From: Gracilaria domingensis
Lineage: Eukaryota > Rhodophyta > Florideophyceae > Gracilariales > Gracilariaceae
Direction: 5' to 3'
Length of the DNA stretch: 64,000 nucleotides
Assembly (NCBI GenBank): GCA_022539475.1
Contig: VCMS01000012.1
Coordinates: 310,001 to 374,000, forward strand
The position numbers were made by a program, and so were the translations under genes. Under the pieces are notes generated by a model. That model saw only the letters and a program-made list of their open reading frames with translations. It was not told the DNA's origin and ran no database searches. This document shows, piece by piece, positions 49,845-59,907 of the stretch; positions within the stretch are counted from its first letter, which is position 1; each line of letters starts with the position of its first letter.

Positions 49845-51380
49845 ATGGTGCAAGTCAACAGCAACGACTTATCGTCCGTCGAGAACGTCATATCCTCCCT
49901 TCAGACCAAACTGAGACAAGCTCGTCAACAAAACCACAAAAATGAGGCGCTTATTCTATCTTATCAACGCCAGCTTATCAAACTACTTCGCAAACAATCT
50001 CGGCCCGATTCCCACCTCCACATAACCCCAACCAAGCCAAGTGAAAAACCTCAGGAATCCATTGGCTCCAAACGCACCCCCTCTCATTCTCCACCCTCCT
50101 TCGATAAGCTCGCCCGTCTGTCAACCGATTTGGACGTATCACGATCAAAGGTCAGGCAACTCACCGAACAAAACCTTGCTCTTTCCCGACAGCTCAAAGA
50201 CCGTGATGAAACCATCGCATCCGATGCCTCCGAACTGACCGAGCTGCGTCAGAAAGACTTGCAGACACGTGATTTGCAAATGCAACTCAAGCTGGTTCAA
50301 TCGGAAAAGGAAGCGTTACAGATTCGGACAAACACCATAGAAAACGAGAAAGGTCTCCGCCTCACTTTAGGCGAGCAAAATGCCCGTTTCCTGCAGAAGG
50401 AGGTAAAGCGGCTGAATGAAGAGTTGGCTACCACCCGATGTGAAGCCGATGCCGCAGCGGCGTCCAGTTCTTCGGCGTTAAGAACTGCCAATGAACTGCA
50501 GAACAATTTGAGTCAACAGTTGCTTGAAGCAACGTCCACCAATTCGCGTATGGAGCAGTACGTCGCAGATCTTGAAAAACAATTGACTTCTGTCAGGACT
50601 GAATCAGAGCAACAACGTAATTCAAGTGAACAGGAAACCGCTCGCCTCAAAGAAATCGCTGACATTCAAAAACAAATGACCATTCAAGCCGAGCAACGAG
50701 TCAAGGATTATGAGGCAATCATAGAAACTTTACAGCAAGAATTGCAAGAGAAGGAACAGCAGCCCAGGACTATAAGATCAGTTCAGTCTCACACTGAGGT
50801 CCTCCTCAAAAGCATGGAGCAAACTCTAGACTCCAAACAAGCCGAACTGCGTCAACTTTATCTTGAGCAACAAAAGCTCAAAGCGCTTCATACCAACATG
50901 GTACAGAATGAACAGGCTCTTAAACGAACAGCCGATGAAGCGCGAGAAGAAGCTAAGCAAGCCCAGAGAGAGGTTCTACGTCTCAAGGCCATCATGAAGG
51001 AGCATTCAAAGCGAAGAGAACGTGGCGAGCCGCCGCGAAGCGCATTGAGAGGCTCGCATGAGACCCGGCGCCTTAGCTTTGGAACTTCCAGCGCTGCTGG
51101 AAGAGAATCAGGTTCAGGACGCTTCTCTGGATTTGGACGTAGCTCCGCATTTGCACAAGAATCTGGGCTGGGTAGAGAATCGGGCTTCGGGAGACCATCC
51201 GATTTCGATGACCCTGAGATAGGACCTCGTTCGACAATCCCACTTCACCCGCCTCGTCAGGAGGCAACTGCAGCAGATGTTGATGCACAACTGCAAGAGT
51301 TGTTCAACATTCGTATGCGCCATCAAAAGATTCTGACTGCTTTGCATGAGCAACGGAACATGAGATTGTCAACTGAGTAA
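49845..51380 (+). CDS. Long coiled-coil protein
   Basis: A 511-residue protein that is almost entirely coiled coil from about residue 10 to 400, with heptads rich in Leu, Glu, Gln and Lys (SSLQTKLRQARQQNHKNEAL, LQQELQEKEQQPRT). A Ser/Pro linker lies at about 60-90. The C-terminal 100 residues are disordered and contain a short Phe-Gly/Arg-Glu-Ser-Gly repeat (GRESGSGRFSGFGRSS, ESGLGRESGFGRPSDF), then a last helix LQELFNIRMRHQKILTALHE. Scaffold, centrosomal or trafficking roles are possible; no family could be assigned. The start is the ATG at 49845; the longer frame starts with GTG at 49599. It ends 78 bp from the convergent prolyl-tRNA synthetase stop. Confidence 0.75.
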   Translation: MVQVNSNDLSSVENVISSLQTKLRQARQQNHKNEALILSYQRQLIKLLRKQSRPDSHLHITPTKPSEKPQESIGSKRTPSHSPPSFDKLARLSTDLDVSRSKVRQLTEQNLALSRQLKDRDETIASDASELTELRQKDLQTRDLQMQLKLVQSEKEALQIRTNTIENEKGLRLTLGEQNARFLQKEVKRLNEELATTRCEADAAAASSSSALRTANELQNNLSQQLLEATSTNSRMEQYVADLEKQLTSVRTESEQQRNSSEQETARLKEIADIQKQMTIQAEQRVKDYEAIIETLQQELQEKEQQPRTIRSVQSHTEVLLKSMEQTLDSKQAELRQLYLEQQKLKALHTNMVQNEQALKRTADEAREEAKQAQREVLRLKAIMKEHSKRRERGEPPRSALRGSHETRRLSFGTSSAAGRESGSGRFSGFGRSSAFAQESGLGRESGFGRPSDFDDPEIGPRSTIPLHPPRQEATAADVDAQLQELFNIRMRHQKILTALHEQRNMRLSTE

Positions 51381-51458
51381 ATTTTTGACGAAGCGCTCTA
51401 CTTCAATCTCGCTCTGAAAGAGAGATGCACTGAAAGAAATCAGCACTAAAGATGATGA

Positions 51459-53186
51459 CTAATAAGCTCTTGCAAAAATGGCCATATGTGTTGCCGGTTC
51501 ACCCGAATAAATGCATGTCTTTCCTTCGAGGTTCTCTTGACCGCTTAATGGGTAACATCGGAGAGTAGCTTTCGTCTCGTCTTTGACCTTCTTTTCGTTG
51601 ATTGCATCACACTTCCAAGGAACTAAGAAAAAGCCATGACCGTCGCCTCCCTGCTTCAGTGACTGCTTCATCTCATCGTATGAGATGGGAACGTTTGTTC
51701 GATCCGATAATCGTTGCCGCGCATTTTCAAGCATCTCTCGTTGAATGTCTTTCAAAACTGCAAGTGTGGTGTCCTCAAACTTATCATCAACCGGGATCGA
51801 CCATTTCTTACCACCTGTTCTTCTAGCGGAAAAAACTGCCCCCTTCCCGGCATCCTTGGGACCGATTTCCATACGAAGCGGTACTCCCTTTCTTTCCCAT
51901 TCATAATACTTGGCACCTGGCCTCATGTTCGGACGATCATCTACTTCATACCTGATTCCGATTGCCTTTAGGCGCTGCGCAGCTTGCTCGCCGAACGAAG
52001 TAACAACCTGTCGGTCACTCTCGTTCTTGAATATTAAAACCAAGACAACCTGAATAGGTGCAATAGTAGGAGGTAACACAAGCCCCACGTCGTCGGAATG
52101 TGTCATAATAAGCGCGCCAATCATTCGGGTCGTCATTCCCCAACTAGTCGCCCAAACATACTCCTCCGTACCCTCCGCTACTTTGTATCGCACATCAAAA
52201 GCCTTTGCAAAGTTCTGCCCAAGGAAATGGGAAGTACCTGCTTGCAAAGCCCAACCGTTTTGCATCATGGCCTCGATTGTGTACGTTTCCTCCGCACCAG
52301 CAAATCGCTCTGACGGTGATTTTCTTCCCACAACTACCGGCAAGGCCAACCAGTTCTCTGCGATGCTTCGATACACTTCAATCATTTCAATTGCCTTATC
52401 ATGAGCCTCCTGTTCACTCGCATGAGCAGTGTGACCTTCTTGCCAGAGGAATTCCGTTGTTCGCAGGAAGGGTCTAGTACGCATTTCCCATCGAATCACA
52501 TTCGCCCATTGATTAATCATTAGCGGAAGGTCGCGATAACTTTGTATCCAGCGACCAAACATGTACCAGATTATAGTTTCTGACGTTGGTCTGACGACAA
52601 GTTTGTCCTCCAATTCCGCATCCGGGTCCGGTTGCAGCGTTCCAGGAGGTGCATCTGGATCATTACGTAGCCGATGATGTGTAACAACAGCACACTCCTT
52701 TGCAAAGCCTTCAACGTGTTCAGCCTCCTTAGAGAGAAAAGACTGCGGTATAAGAAGTGGGAAATACGCGTTCTTTGCCCCAGACTCTTTGATATCGGCG
52801 TCTAGTTTGTCACGAAGGAGCTCCCAAATAGCATACCCATGAGGCTTAATAACAAGACAGCCCTTGACTGGGGCAGATTCAGCTAGATCGGCTGCGGAAA
52901 TGACATCAAGATACCACTGAGAATAGTCCTCGTCACGCGGAGTAATAGACGAAGACTGAACTGGAGCAGCTTTCTGTTTGGAGCCTTTTGCTGGTTTTGC
53001 GGCATTCTGTACAACGCTTCGTATGGGTACCCGACAACGACGACAAATGCTTCTGTTTAAAGATTGCGGTCGAGATATTGGAATATGAATCTGAAAAGCA
53101 GACATTGTGCAAGCAATGAGATTTCGCGCTGGAACCTGTTGTCGAAGAACTGTCGGTGGTCTAAACTTCAAAAGGACAACAGCCAT
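51459..53186 (-). CDS. Prolyl-tRNA synthetase, organellar
   Basis: Class II synthetase that charges tRNA(Pro). The 575-residue product has a basic 80-residue leader (MAVVLLKFRPPTVLRQQVPA, NRSICRRCRVPIRSVVQN, Lys/Ala-rich end) expected for plastid and/or mitochondrial import. The core is of the eukaryotic/archaeal ProRS type: SQWYLDVISAADLAE, VKGCLVIKPHGYAIWELL, RPTSETIIWYMFGRWI, FLRTTEFLWQEGHTAH (motif 2), GTSHFLGQNFAKAF, and WGMTTRMIGALIMTHSDDVG (motif 3). An anticodon domain follows and the C-terminus ends AIFARAY, as in this subclass. Met at 53105 is an alternative, cytosolic-like start. No editing insertion is seen. Confidence 0.92.
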   Translation of the reverse strand: MAVVLLKFRPPTVLRQQVPARNLIACTMSAFQIHIPISRPQSLNRSICRRCRVPIRSVVQNAAKPAKGSKQKAAPVQSSSITPRDEDYSQWYLDVISAADLAESAPVKGCLVIKPHGYAIWELLRDKLDADIKESGAKNAYFPLLIPQSFLSKEAEHVEGFAKECAVVTHHRLRNDPDAPPGTLQPDPDAELEDKLVVRPTSETIIWYMFGRWIQSYRDLPLMINQWANVIRWEMRTRPFLRTTEFLWQEGHTAHASEQEAHDKAIEMIEVYRSIAENWLALPVVVGRKSPSERFAGAEETYTIEAMMQNGWALQAGTSHFLGQNFAKAFDVRYKVAEGTEEYVWATSWGMTTRMIGALIMTHSDDVGLVLPPTIAPIQVVLVLIFKNESDRQVVTSFGEQAAQRLKAIGIRYEVDDRPNMRPGAKYYEWERKGVPLRMEIGPKDAGKGAVFSARRTGGKKWSIPVDDKFEDTTLAVLKDIQREMLENARQRLSDRTNVPISYDEMKQSLKQGGDGHGFFLVPWKCDAINEKKVKDETKATLRCYPLSGQENLEGKTCIYSGEPATHMAIFARAY

Positions 53187-53710
53187 CTCCCATTGATCAT
53201 TGAATCCGATAACCGGACAGAGCAGCACGCGAGCTCAGATTGTCTGTCGTTGTGTGGGTTTCCGAAAACATGCATACATGACCGAATGTATTTTAGATCC
53301 CTGAGAACAACATTTACACGTAATATAAAATAACACGGCGATGCTCTGGCTTGGAAGTTGATAGCGTAGCATTGAACTCAAGACTACTCATTTAAATAGA
53401 TTCGACGCATGTAAGCCCCCAAGACGACTTCATTCAAATGGAATTGCGCAAGGGTAGCAAGCCGTGCGACTTGGTTGTATGCCAAGAGGCGCGTGTAGTC
53501 AGGAACAACAGACGGATAAAGCTTACTCCTGTCGCCCGTACGGAGTCAAGAGAACATAGTGGATGTCAACTGATTTTGCCATTACTATTGTTGGAAGAGA
53601 AACAAGGCAGCGTTTGTACAGGACAATAGTTGACCGTCAATTTCGAACATATCAGCACATTTCGGAGTCTGTCCCTGGATTGGCGCTCAGCGAAGTTAGA
53701 AACTGGAGAT
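53187..53710. other. Divergent intergenic region
   Basis: Spacer between the prolyl-tRNA synthetase and the acidic protein gene; presumed promoters for both. No distinct motif found. Confidence 0.4.
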
Positions 53711-54721
53711 ATGGAAGACTCTGATGGTGACGAAGTCCCGCTGAATCAAGTGCAGAATCATTTGTTTCAAGGGGCTGAATCGGGATACGACTCAGAAAAT
53801 ACTGCCCATGATGATGGGCATATGGCTTCCAACCATTCCGAGGGATATGAAGACGAGGATTCACTGACAGGAGCTGCTGATGATTCGAGGCCTGGAAACG
53901 ACGATATGTATGAAGACGATGAGGACGAAGACGTTGACGAAGACGAAGAAGCAGCGCAGGACGACGTGGACGAGGAGATAGAAGAAGAAGAGGTAGAAGA
54001 AGATGATGAAGAAGAAGCAGAGGAGGTAGAGGAGGTAGAGGAAGCAGAAGAAGCGGAAGTCGGTACCCGAGAGGACGAGGACTTCGTATTGGAGAAGGAG
54101 GAAATGGCCACTGATCAAGTGGTCTCACAGCAAAGTGGACAAGTTATGCAGAATGGGGAGGATCAAGCGGACCTCTATGAAGAGGACGAAGACGGCGACG
54201 ACGACGAAGAAGACGACATGCCACTCGCAGCGCGCATGAACACAGTTCAACCACCGTCACCAAAAGTGCAGAATCTGCGGTTCTTCAAGAATCGCGGCGA
54301 TGACGATGTACCGCTAGCTACGTTGTACAACCGCCACAAGCCGAAACGAAGGGGACGCACAAAAGCCACCTCCACAGGGGCACGACGTGGGCGAGTATCG
54401 AAGAAGACGACCAGAAGCAGAGGTGCAGAGAGAACGACTACGAGCAGATCTCGTCGCGAAACGAAGAGCGAATCAAAGCCAAGGAGCAAATCAAGGCAGC
54501 CAAAGAAAGAAAAAGAAGGCCCTAAGTTCGAGAAGATTGGACAAAGGAGAGAAACGCCACCGGATAACGATCCTCAACGACTTTTTTATCAAAGCATGTA
54601 CAAAGAGAAACTATCGAAAGGCAAGCATTGTTACGTTGCCGAAAACTGGTGCTTGCGGTATGGTCTTCTAGAAGAGGACACTGCGAGAGAGGTGATGTCA
54701 CGTTGGGATATTGGTCGGTAG
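53711..54721 (+). CDS. Acidic/basic bipartite nuclear-type protein
   Basis: A 336-residue protein of unknown family. Residues about 15-180 are dominated by Glu and Asp runs (EDDEDEDVDEDEEAAQDDVD). Residues about 205-305 are strongly basic with RGRTKATSTGARRGRVSKKT and Ser/Arg repeats. The C-terminal 45 residues look folded and aromatic: RLFYQSMYKEKLSKGKHCYV, then LRYGLLEEDTAREVMSRWDI. The acidic-then-basic layout is typical of histone chaperone or chromatin proteins, but this is composition only. The start is the ATG at 53711; the frame upstream opens with TTG at 53630. Confidence 0.7.
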   Translation: MEDSDGDEVPLNQVQNHLFQGAESGYDSENTAHDDGHMASNHSEGYEDEDSLTGAADDSRPGNDDMYEDDEDEDVDEDEEAAQDDVDEEIEEEEVEEDDEEEAEEVEEVEEAEEAEVGTREDEDFVLEKEEMATDQVVSQQSGQVMQNGEDQADLYEEDEDGDDDEEDDMPLAARMNTVQPPSPKVQNLRFFKNRGDDDVPLATLYNRHKPKRRGRTKATSTGARRGRVSKKTTRSRGAERTTTSRSRRETKSESKPRSKSRQPKKEKEGPKFEKIGQRRETPPDNDPQRLFYQSMYKEKLSKGKHCYVAENWCLRYGLLEEDTAREVMSRWDIGR

Positions 54722-54904
54722 ACATTCACTTGATACATGTCAAAACATAAAAGTGCACTTTATCCTCATTCGTTTTCAGACCCGTTCTACGCAGCACCCG
54801 TTCAGCGTAGCCTTTGAGCGAGAACTCCTTCCTTAACTCATTGAATCGCAATCGAACTAAGCAGAGATTGTAGACTCAGAGGTATTGCTTCCTGACGCAA
54901 GAAG

Positions 54905-55373
54905 TCAGGGAAGCTTCTCTCTCTTCTTCTTTTCCCTCAGTTCTTCCATCGCTTTCCTTCTCTCTACAACTCCATCACGATTCTGAAACTCTCGTTCCAG
55001 CTATATGAAGCAAGCCAATGTGAGTAAGAGACATCCAGAAAAACAGAAGCTGGTTAGTAACTTCTCAAAGCTGAGTATGAGGCTTTCTCTTTTAACCTAC
55101 CTCGTCATAGTTTCTAGACATAAAATAAGCGACGAAAACTACGCTGACGATACACGATGCCACTATACCTATTCCACCAAGAAAAATTCTCCCAGTTATG
55201 TTTTCTGTTAGCAACAGTGTTTCAGGAGCGAAAGAATCAATGACGGCGACTGGAGCCATAGGACGCCGACCTTGCGTTCTATGCACTCTCCTTGAGCGTA
55301 TACATCGGGCCCCTTTGAATGTAGAAGATTGAAGCGTAGATGACGGGGAGAAGCCCACGAAAACAAAAGCCAT
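54905..55373 (-). CDS. Small single-span protein, probably plastid (spliced)
   Basis: join of 55373..55101 and 55000..54905 on the minus strand: 122 residues, intron 55001-55100 (100 nt, GTAGGT...ATATAG, phase 0, CTCAC branch-like site). The leader MAFVFVGFSPSSTLQSSTFK is Phe/Ser/Thr-rich and basic (RCIRSRRVHRTQGRR), as in red-algal transit peptides. Mature part: short acidic stretch, one membrane span GRIFLGGIGIVASCIVSVVF, then a charged helix that exon 2 completes (YDE|LEREFQNRDGVVERRKAM, ending KKKREKLP). The seamless helix across the splice and a stop directly after it support the model. The size fits small thylakoid or envelope proteins; I do not recognise the family. Confidence 0.65.
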
Positions 55374-55957
55374 CTCTCTTATGCAAGCTGTTCACTTTTG
55401 CTACCTTAAGGCGTCACTGTTCACGTAGCATGCGAAGATTCGTAATCTCTTGAACTTCAGCGGGTCAGCGCCTGAGCGATTCCAAACCAAGGGGAGCAAA
55501 ATGTGGGTGGTATCTCTGGCAGAGATTCTCTGCCACACTGGCTTCCTCGGCAAAGTTTGAGCTCAAGCGGAGGTTTTCAAAAACGTTATAACTTTTTTAA
55601 AACCCTGAACATTTCGCGTTTGCCAATGGAAATTTTTACTGGTACGAGTGGGAACATACCCCAGGGATATGTTCCCACTGGTATCACCTCAAGACTTCTG
55701 GAGTCAAAGAGTTCGACACATTCTCGAGCTGCGCTTTGCGCATGCGTTCATATGTTTCCCGCTAACATACCCAAGGGTTCCCAGGGTAACCTAACTATGG
55801 GCACGCGCTTAACTTATTGAAATGAAGAGCTATTGGAAACCTGAAGCTTCAGGTGCCGGCCCATCTATGTTTAGTGGAATAACTGTACAACAGAAAACAC
55901 TATATGAAAGGAGAGGTATGCCGCATGAACTGTATGGAGTATGATGGTTTTCGACTG
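55374..55957. other. Intergenic with a hairpin
   Basis: 584 bp. At 55647-55679 AGTGGGAACATA and its exact complement flank a 9-nt loop. A related CATACCC...GGGTTCCC arrangement follows at about 55766-55785. No gene recognised. Confidence 0.5.
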
Positions 55958-57334
55958 TTATTGTGAACTTTTGCTGTCTCGATCCGGAAGTCGATAGTCT
56001 ACCAGCTTGAAATCCTGTTCATCAATTTCAATATCTCGAATGTCAAACTCTATGTCGTCAGTGGAGAATTCATCATCGATGAGAATTTCACCGCTTGAAG
56101 CAATGCTCGGCCTCTTCTCGAGAGACATAACACCACTAGCTAGACCTCGCTTCATTCTCACATGTTTCCCGACGGCGGCGACAAGCCCCAATATCAATGA
56201 AATACACGCCAACGCCCCAGCGCCACAAGCAACGATAATCGCCCACTTCGGAACGTGAAGAGATGACGGAGAACCTTGTTTCGGATCATTTTTCGTGTTC
56301 TTAGGGACATGCCCTACCGCTGCTGGAGGGGCAATCTTGTTCGCCGCTCGACGCGCAGAAGGATCTGATAACGGGAATTTGCAGTGTTTAGCGCCGCGAT
56401 GGTTCGGGTCGAGCATTGCCCTCTGAATCTGAAGAACATGACTGCTTATTGTTCTGTCTTGAAAGCCTGCTGGAACGGAGTAACTCATGATATCATCATC
56501 ATAGCGACGTGAACTGACGGTATGGTAGATGGAACTCTTGATGGTGTACTTCTCCGGGGCGTATAGAGGAATACGCACACCGGATTCAGGGTCGTGGAAG
56601 AATAAGCGGTTGTTGGTCACAGACTCGGCAAGCAGTTGACCATTGGTGGCATTGGTAGATGAGGCTAATTGAGTGTCTTTGAGGTAATCTAGAACGGCGC
56701 AATCATGTTCGTTGGCGAGAAAAAGATCGAATCGAGCGGGATAACCATCAAGAAGAAACGCATGCGGCGCTTTGGGGCTCGACGTATCAACCGTAATCGC
56801 TCCAGAAAATATGAGGTTATGATATACTTCGTGCAGCAAGACGGTGACAATGTCATACTTATCGGTTGGGGTATGTTCATGAAAGTTGACATGCCAGGGA
56901 GTGGCATGATTAATCTTAACGAGCACGTCGTATTTGTCGAGTCCTGTTTCGCGAGCGTTCAAATCGACAGAGGTCATAGCCTCAGCCGCGGCGATTGGCA
57001 GCAATTCGCGATCGGGGGAGGCATCGAAACGCACAAATAGCACACCTCCACCGGTGGCCAGCGCATTGGGCGGACCCAAATCAGTGAAGGTAACGCGCGT
57101 ATTGACGACAACCTTCGAAGTCCAGGCGTCGGAAAGAATGTCAAACGCATGCTGCAAGGCGGGGAAGACATTGGAATCGTTTCGAACACCATAGATATCA
57201 ACGCGATAGGTGGACGAGCTTCCGGCAGCCAGCACGGTTCTAGCGAAATGCGCGTCGGACTCAGGCTTGTCGACCTTGGCGCACGCCAGATGCAGCAACG
57301 TCAGCAGCAGCGCTGCGACGGGCGCCAGGCGCAT
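55958..57334 (-). CDS. Membrane-anchored HExxH metalloprotease-like protein
   Basis: A 458-residue type I membrane protein. The signal peptide is MRLAPVAALLLTLLHLACA; the extracellular domain carries VLLHEVYHNLIFSG (166-178) with His168, Glu169 and His172 as a zinc site, followed by ARFDLFLANEH (200-210) and DDDIMSYSVPAGFQD (279-293), which resembles a Met-turn. The order HExxH, FDxFL, xMSY is also seen in secreted bacterial metalloprotease-like proteins. The third zinc ligand is not obvious, so activity is uncertain. A span at about 364-388 is followed by a basic stop-transfer (KHVRMKRG) and an acidic tail (DDEFSTDDIEFDIRDIEIDE) that may hold sorting signals. The function is not known. Confidence 0.7.
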   Translation of the reverse strand: MRLAPVAALLLTLLHLACAKVDKPESDAHFARTVLAAGSSSTYRVDIYGVRNDSNVFPALQHAFDILSDAWTSKVVVNTRVTFTDLGPPNALATGGGVLFVRFDASPDRELLPIAAAEAMTSVDLNARETGLDKYDVLVKINHATPWHVNFHEHTPTDKYDIVTVLLHEVYHNLIFSGAITVDTSSPKAPHAFLLDGYPARFDLFLANEHDCAVLDYLKDTQLASSTNATNGQLLAESVTNNRLFFHDPESGVRIPLYAPEKYTIKSSIYHTVSSRRYDDDIMSYSVPAGFQDRTISSHVLQIQRAMLDPNHRGAKHCKFPLSDPSARRAANKIAPPAAVGHVPKNTKNDPKQGSPSSLHVPKWAIIVACGAGALACISLILGLVAAVGKHVRMKRGLASGVMSLEKRPSIASSGEILIDDEFSTDDIEFDIRDIEIDEQDFKLVDYRLPDRDSKSSQ

Positions 57335-57888
57335 GGGAGCAGAAAGCAGAGGAAGTCGGAATGCGTCTCATGCGCTCGAGGGACGAAACCGTCCACTACG
57401 CAAGGCGGCGTGCGCAGCGCGGGTCGTGAGGTTTGCAGGCGCGGAGAAGGCTCACGGTGGTGGAAGGAGGTTAGGGGCCACGAGGTGCAGGACGGCATGT
57501 TGTGCGGGCGAAAGAACGTGCGCTGCCGGGGCGCACAACGTACCGACGGCTGCGCCGCGGGCGGGGAGATGGCTGCGTATGGCGCTGACGCGGCGGCGCG
57601 GCGCGGCGCCGATGTTGCAGCCGGGGCACGGCGCGCGGCGCTAAGGCTATCCTTCGCGGCGATGGGCGACAGTGTAGCCGCTACACGTCACACGGCGCGC
57701 GGGAGCGGCAGACGCCCGCGCTTACAGCGCGCTGTCATCGCCAGCGTAAACCCACTCCCAGAACCAATCTCCGTCCGTCCGTCTGCGTGTCGACTCCCGA
57801 GCGTAAGAGCGCGGGCGCCGTGCGGTGCGCCGCTGCTGCCCTCCCCCCCGCCGCCCGCCGCGCCCGTCGCCCCCGGAAACCCTTTGCC

Positions 57889-59229
57889 ATGGTCGACACT
57901 ATGACAGTTCTGGGCGCCGCCGCCACGGCCAAGCTCACTGGCGACCGTCTCGTCCGCGAGTTCGTCCAGTACGTCCGGCGCAAAGCCCCCGTCCGCCAAC
58001 ATGCTCCGCGTCCCTCACCCTCCCCGCGACGCACCCGTGAGCGACTCTCCCGCTCCATGAAGCAGTCTTCAACAACGCGTTCGTCTGCCAGCAGACGCCG
58101 CCCGCCCTCCCGTCGCTCGAAGAAACTCTCTCTTCTCACAGATGCGGATCTCGAGGCGGAGCTTGAGAACCGTCGTCGTCGTCGTGCCAAGGAGCGTTCC
58201 CAATACTCTCGTGCCATGCCGTCTGACAAGCTCGCAGCCTTGGAGTCTGAGTTGTTTCGCCTTCGTCGCGAGATTTCTCGCATTGATGGTCCGACGGCAG
58301 TTTCTCGTTCACCTGCACTGCGTCCCGTTCCGAGTAACGTACCACGTCTTTCACCCTTCAATTCCAACACCTCCTCATCACCCCCATCTCATTCTTCTCA
58401 TGCTATGCCTTCGACACCTCTACCGCAATCATCGCCAGTACCGCAATCATCGCCCGCTCCACCTTCTGCGGCGCCTCGCAGGGCTCCTCGTGTTGGAGGT
58501 CCGCCTCCGCCTCCACCTCCACCTCCACCTCCACCTGCCGCCGATGCCGGTGCTTCCGCAGACCCAGAGCGCCAGAAGCGTGAAAAGTTGGAGCGACAAC
58601 AGCGTCGTGAAGCAAAAAAGAAAGAACGAGAACAGGCACAGTCTCAGAAGAAACTCACGCTTGCGGATATTATTCGGGGTGCTGGGCCGGATCCTATGAG
58701 TCGCCTCAAGCCAGCGTCTAAGAAGGCCGCCGATGAAGAGCGAGAACAGTACGAGAAAGAATTAAAGGCAAGAGAGGAGAGAGAAAAGATGGAAGAGCAG
58801 CAGCGCGTTGAGCTGGAGAAGAAAGCGTTAGCAGATATGGGTAAACGAGTATCTCCAAGTCCGGCTCGACGTGGTGAAGACAAGTCCACAACGCAGGAGA
58901 CATCGGCTCCAGAGAAATCGTCTGGTGAAGCTACAACAACAATCACTGAAAAGGAACAAGCTCAGAAAAAAGAACCGAAAGACAACGGAGAGCGAAAAGA
59001 TTTGCAAAGAGTGTCGTCAGCCGATGGCAATGGCGTTCAGGAAAATGAGCGAGGTGTTGCTTCTGAGAAGAAAAAGGATCAGGATGTGAAGCAAAAGAAA
59101 AACGAGAAAGAGAACACGAACTTCGCCTCTAAGCCAAGGACTGAAGGCGACAAGGCTACAAGAGATGAAAAAAATTCGGGAGCTCTATCGTCCGCGAAAA
59201 AGACGACAGAAAGTGCGAAACCCCCGTAG
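57889..59229 (+). CDS. Proline-rich coiled-coil protein
   Basis: A 446-residue protein, family uncertain. Order of parts: a short hydrophobic start (MVDTMTVLGAAATAKLTGDR), a basic Ser/Arg region, a helix EAELENRRRRRAKERSQYSR and DKLAALESELFRLRREISRI, a Ser/Pro linker, a run of twelve Pro after RVGG (about 216-231), then a charged helix with SQKKLTLADIIRGAGPDPMS and a long Lys/Glu-rich tail. A polyproline tract followed by a short amphipathic motif recalls formin-type or mitochondrial-fission-regulator-like proteins, but only in outline. The start is the ATG at 57889 (GCCATGG context); the frame upstream opens with GTG. Confidence 0.65.
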   Translation: MVDTMTVLGAAATAKLTGDRLVREFVQYVRRKAPVRQHAPRPSPSPRRTRERLSRSMKQSSTTRSSASRRRPPSRRSKKLSLLTDADLEAELENRRRRRAKERSQYSRAMPSDKLAALESELFRLRREISRIDGPTAVSRSPALRPVPSNVPRLSPFNSNTSSSPPSHSSHAMPSTPLPQSSPVPQSSPAPPSAAPRRAPRVGGPPPPPPPPPPPPAADAGASADPERQKREKLERQQRREAKKKEREQAQSQKKLTLADIIRGAGPDPMSRLKPASKKAADEEREQYEKELKAREEREKMEEQQRVELEKKALADMGKRVSPSPARRGEDKSTTQETSAPEKSSGEATTTITEKEQAQKKEPKDNGERKDLQRVSSADGNGVQENERGVASEKKKDQDVKQKKNEKENTNFASKPRTEGDKATRDEKNSGALSSAKKTTESAKPP

Positions 59230-59571
59230 CATGGAAGCAGTTTTGCCCAAACTCTTTTTTGGTATCTATAGACTACGTGTATTCGCTAACAATTGTCACA
59301 TCATACATTCGTACATCACGGGAATCCCGGATCTCTGAAAACATGGCTTTTTTCGATCATCATGCACCTCTTTGTTTGTGGATACCGTCGGGATTACTTT
59401 CGGAGAAAACCATGCGGCTGTCATGCATCTCTACTCGTGACGTTACACAGATCACATCAACCGTGCAACAAGAAGTTATTCTTCGGAATTCATCATGGAT
59501 TTCGACGAATTCATCATTCATTCTGAGTAACTCTGTCCTGCAAGATGATGATGACATTTAGTTGCAGTCTG
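59230..59571. other. Intergenic between convergent genes
   Basis: 342 bp. Repeats of GAATTCATCAT and CAAGATGATGATGAC near 59487-59560 are low-complexity. No gene supported. Confidence 0.4.
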
Positions 59572-59907
59572 TTACTCTTTCCACTTCATAGCAAGCCAGA
59601 CAGTCGGTTGTGATGTGTCTGTCCATGTGACTTTGTGCTTGGCATGGGCTGGGATTACAACAAATGCCCCTGGGTTCATGCGGATTGGTTTATCACTTCC
59701 CTCAAATAGTAAGTCGGCTGCTCCTTTCAACACGCAGCAAAATTCAGTTTCGTCTTGATCGTACCAATCGACAGACACCTGGCCGGTAGATATAATTCTT
59801 TCGATGATAAACTTGTCATTCTTGACAAGTACTTCGAATAGTTCTTCGGGAAGGCAGTTCGGAACGTTTTGAAACAAATCTCCAACCGAGGGTCCCGACG
59901 ATGTCAT
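59572..59907 (-). CDS. Small cupin-domain protein, bacterial type
   Basis: A 111-residue single cupin. The core reads VSVDWYDQDETEFCCVLKGA (motif 1 region), LLFEGSDKPIRMNPGAFVVI, PAHAKHKVTWTD (motif 2 with His) and ends TVWLAMKWKE. The WYDQ.E.E...L.G, IPAH..H.V.WT and T.WLA pattern is that of a common bacterial cupin family with no assigned reaction. Motif 1 lacks the usual HxH, which is also true of that family. The start chosen is the ATG at 59907; the frame runs on to 60213 without domain content, although that part could be a leader. Its type suggests acquisition from bacteria. Confidence 0.8.
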   Translation of the reverse strand: MTSSGPSVGDLFQNVPNCLPEELFEVLVKNDKFIIERIISTGQVSVDWYDQDETEFCCVLKGAADLLFEGSDKPIRMNPGAFVVIPAHAKHKVTWTDTSQPTVWLAMKWKE

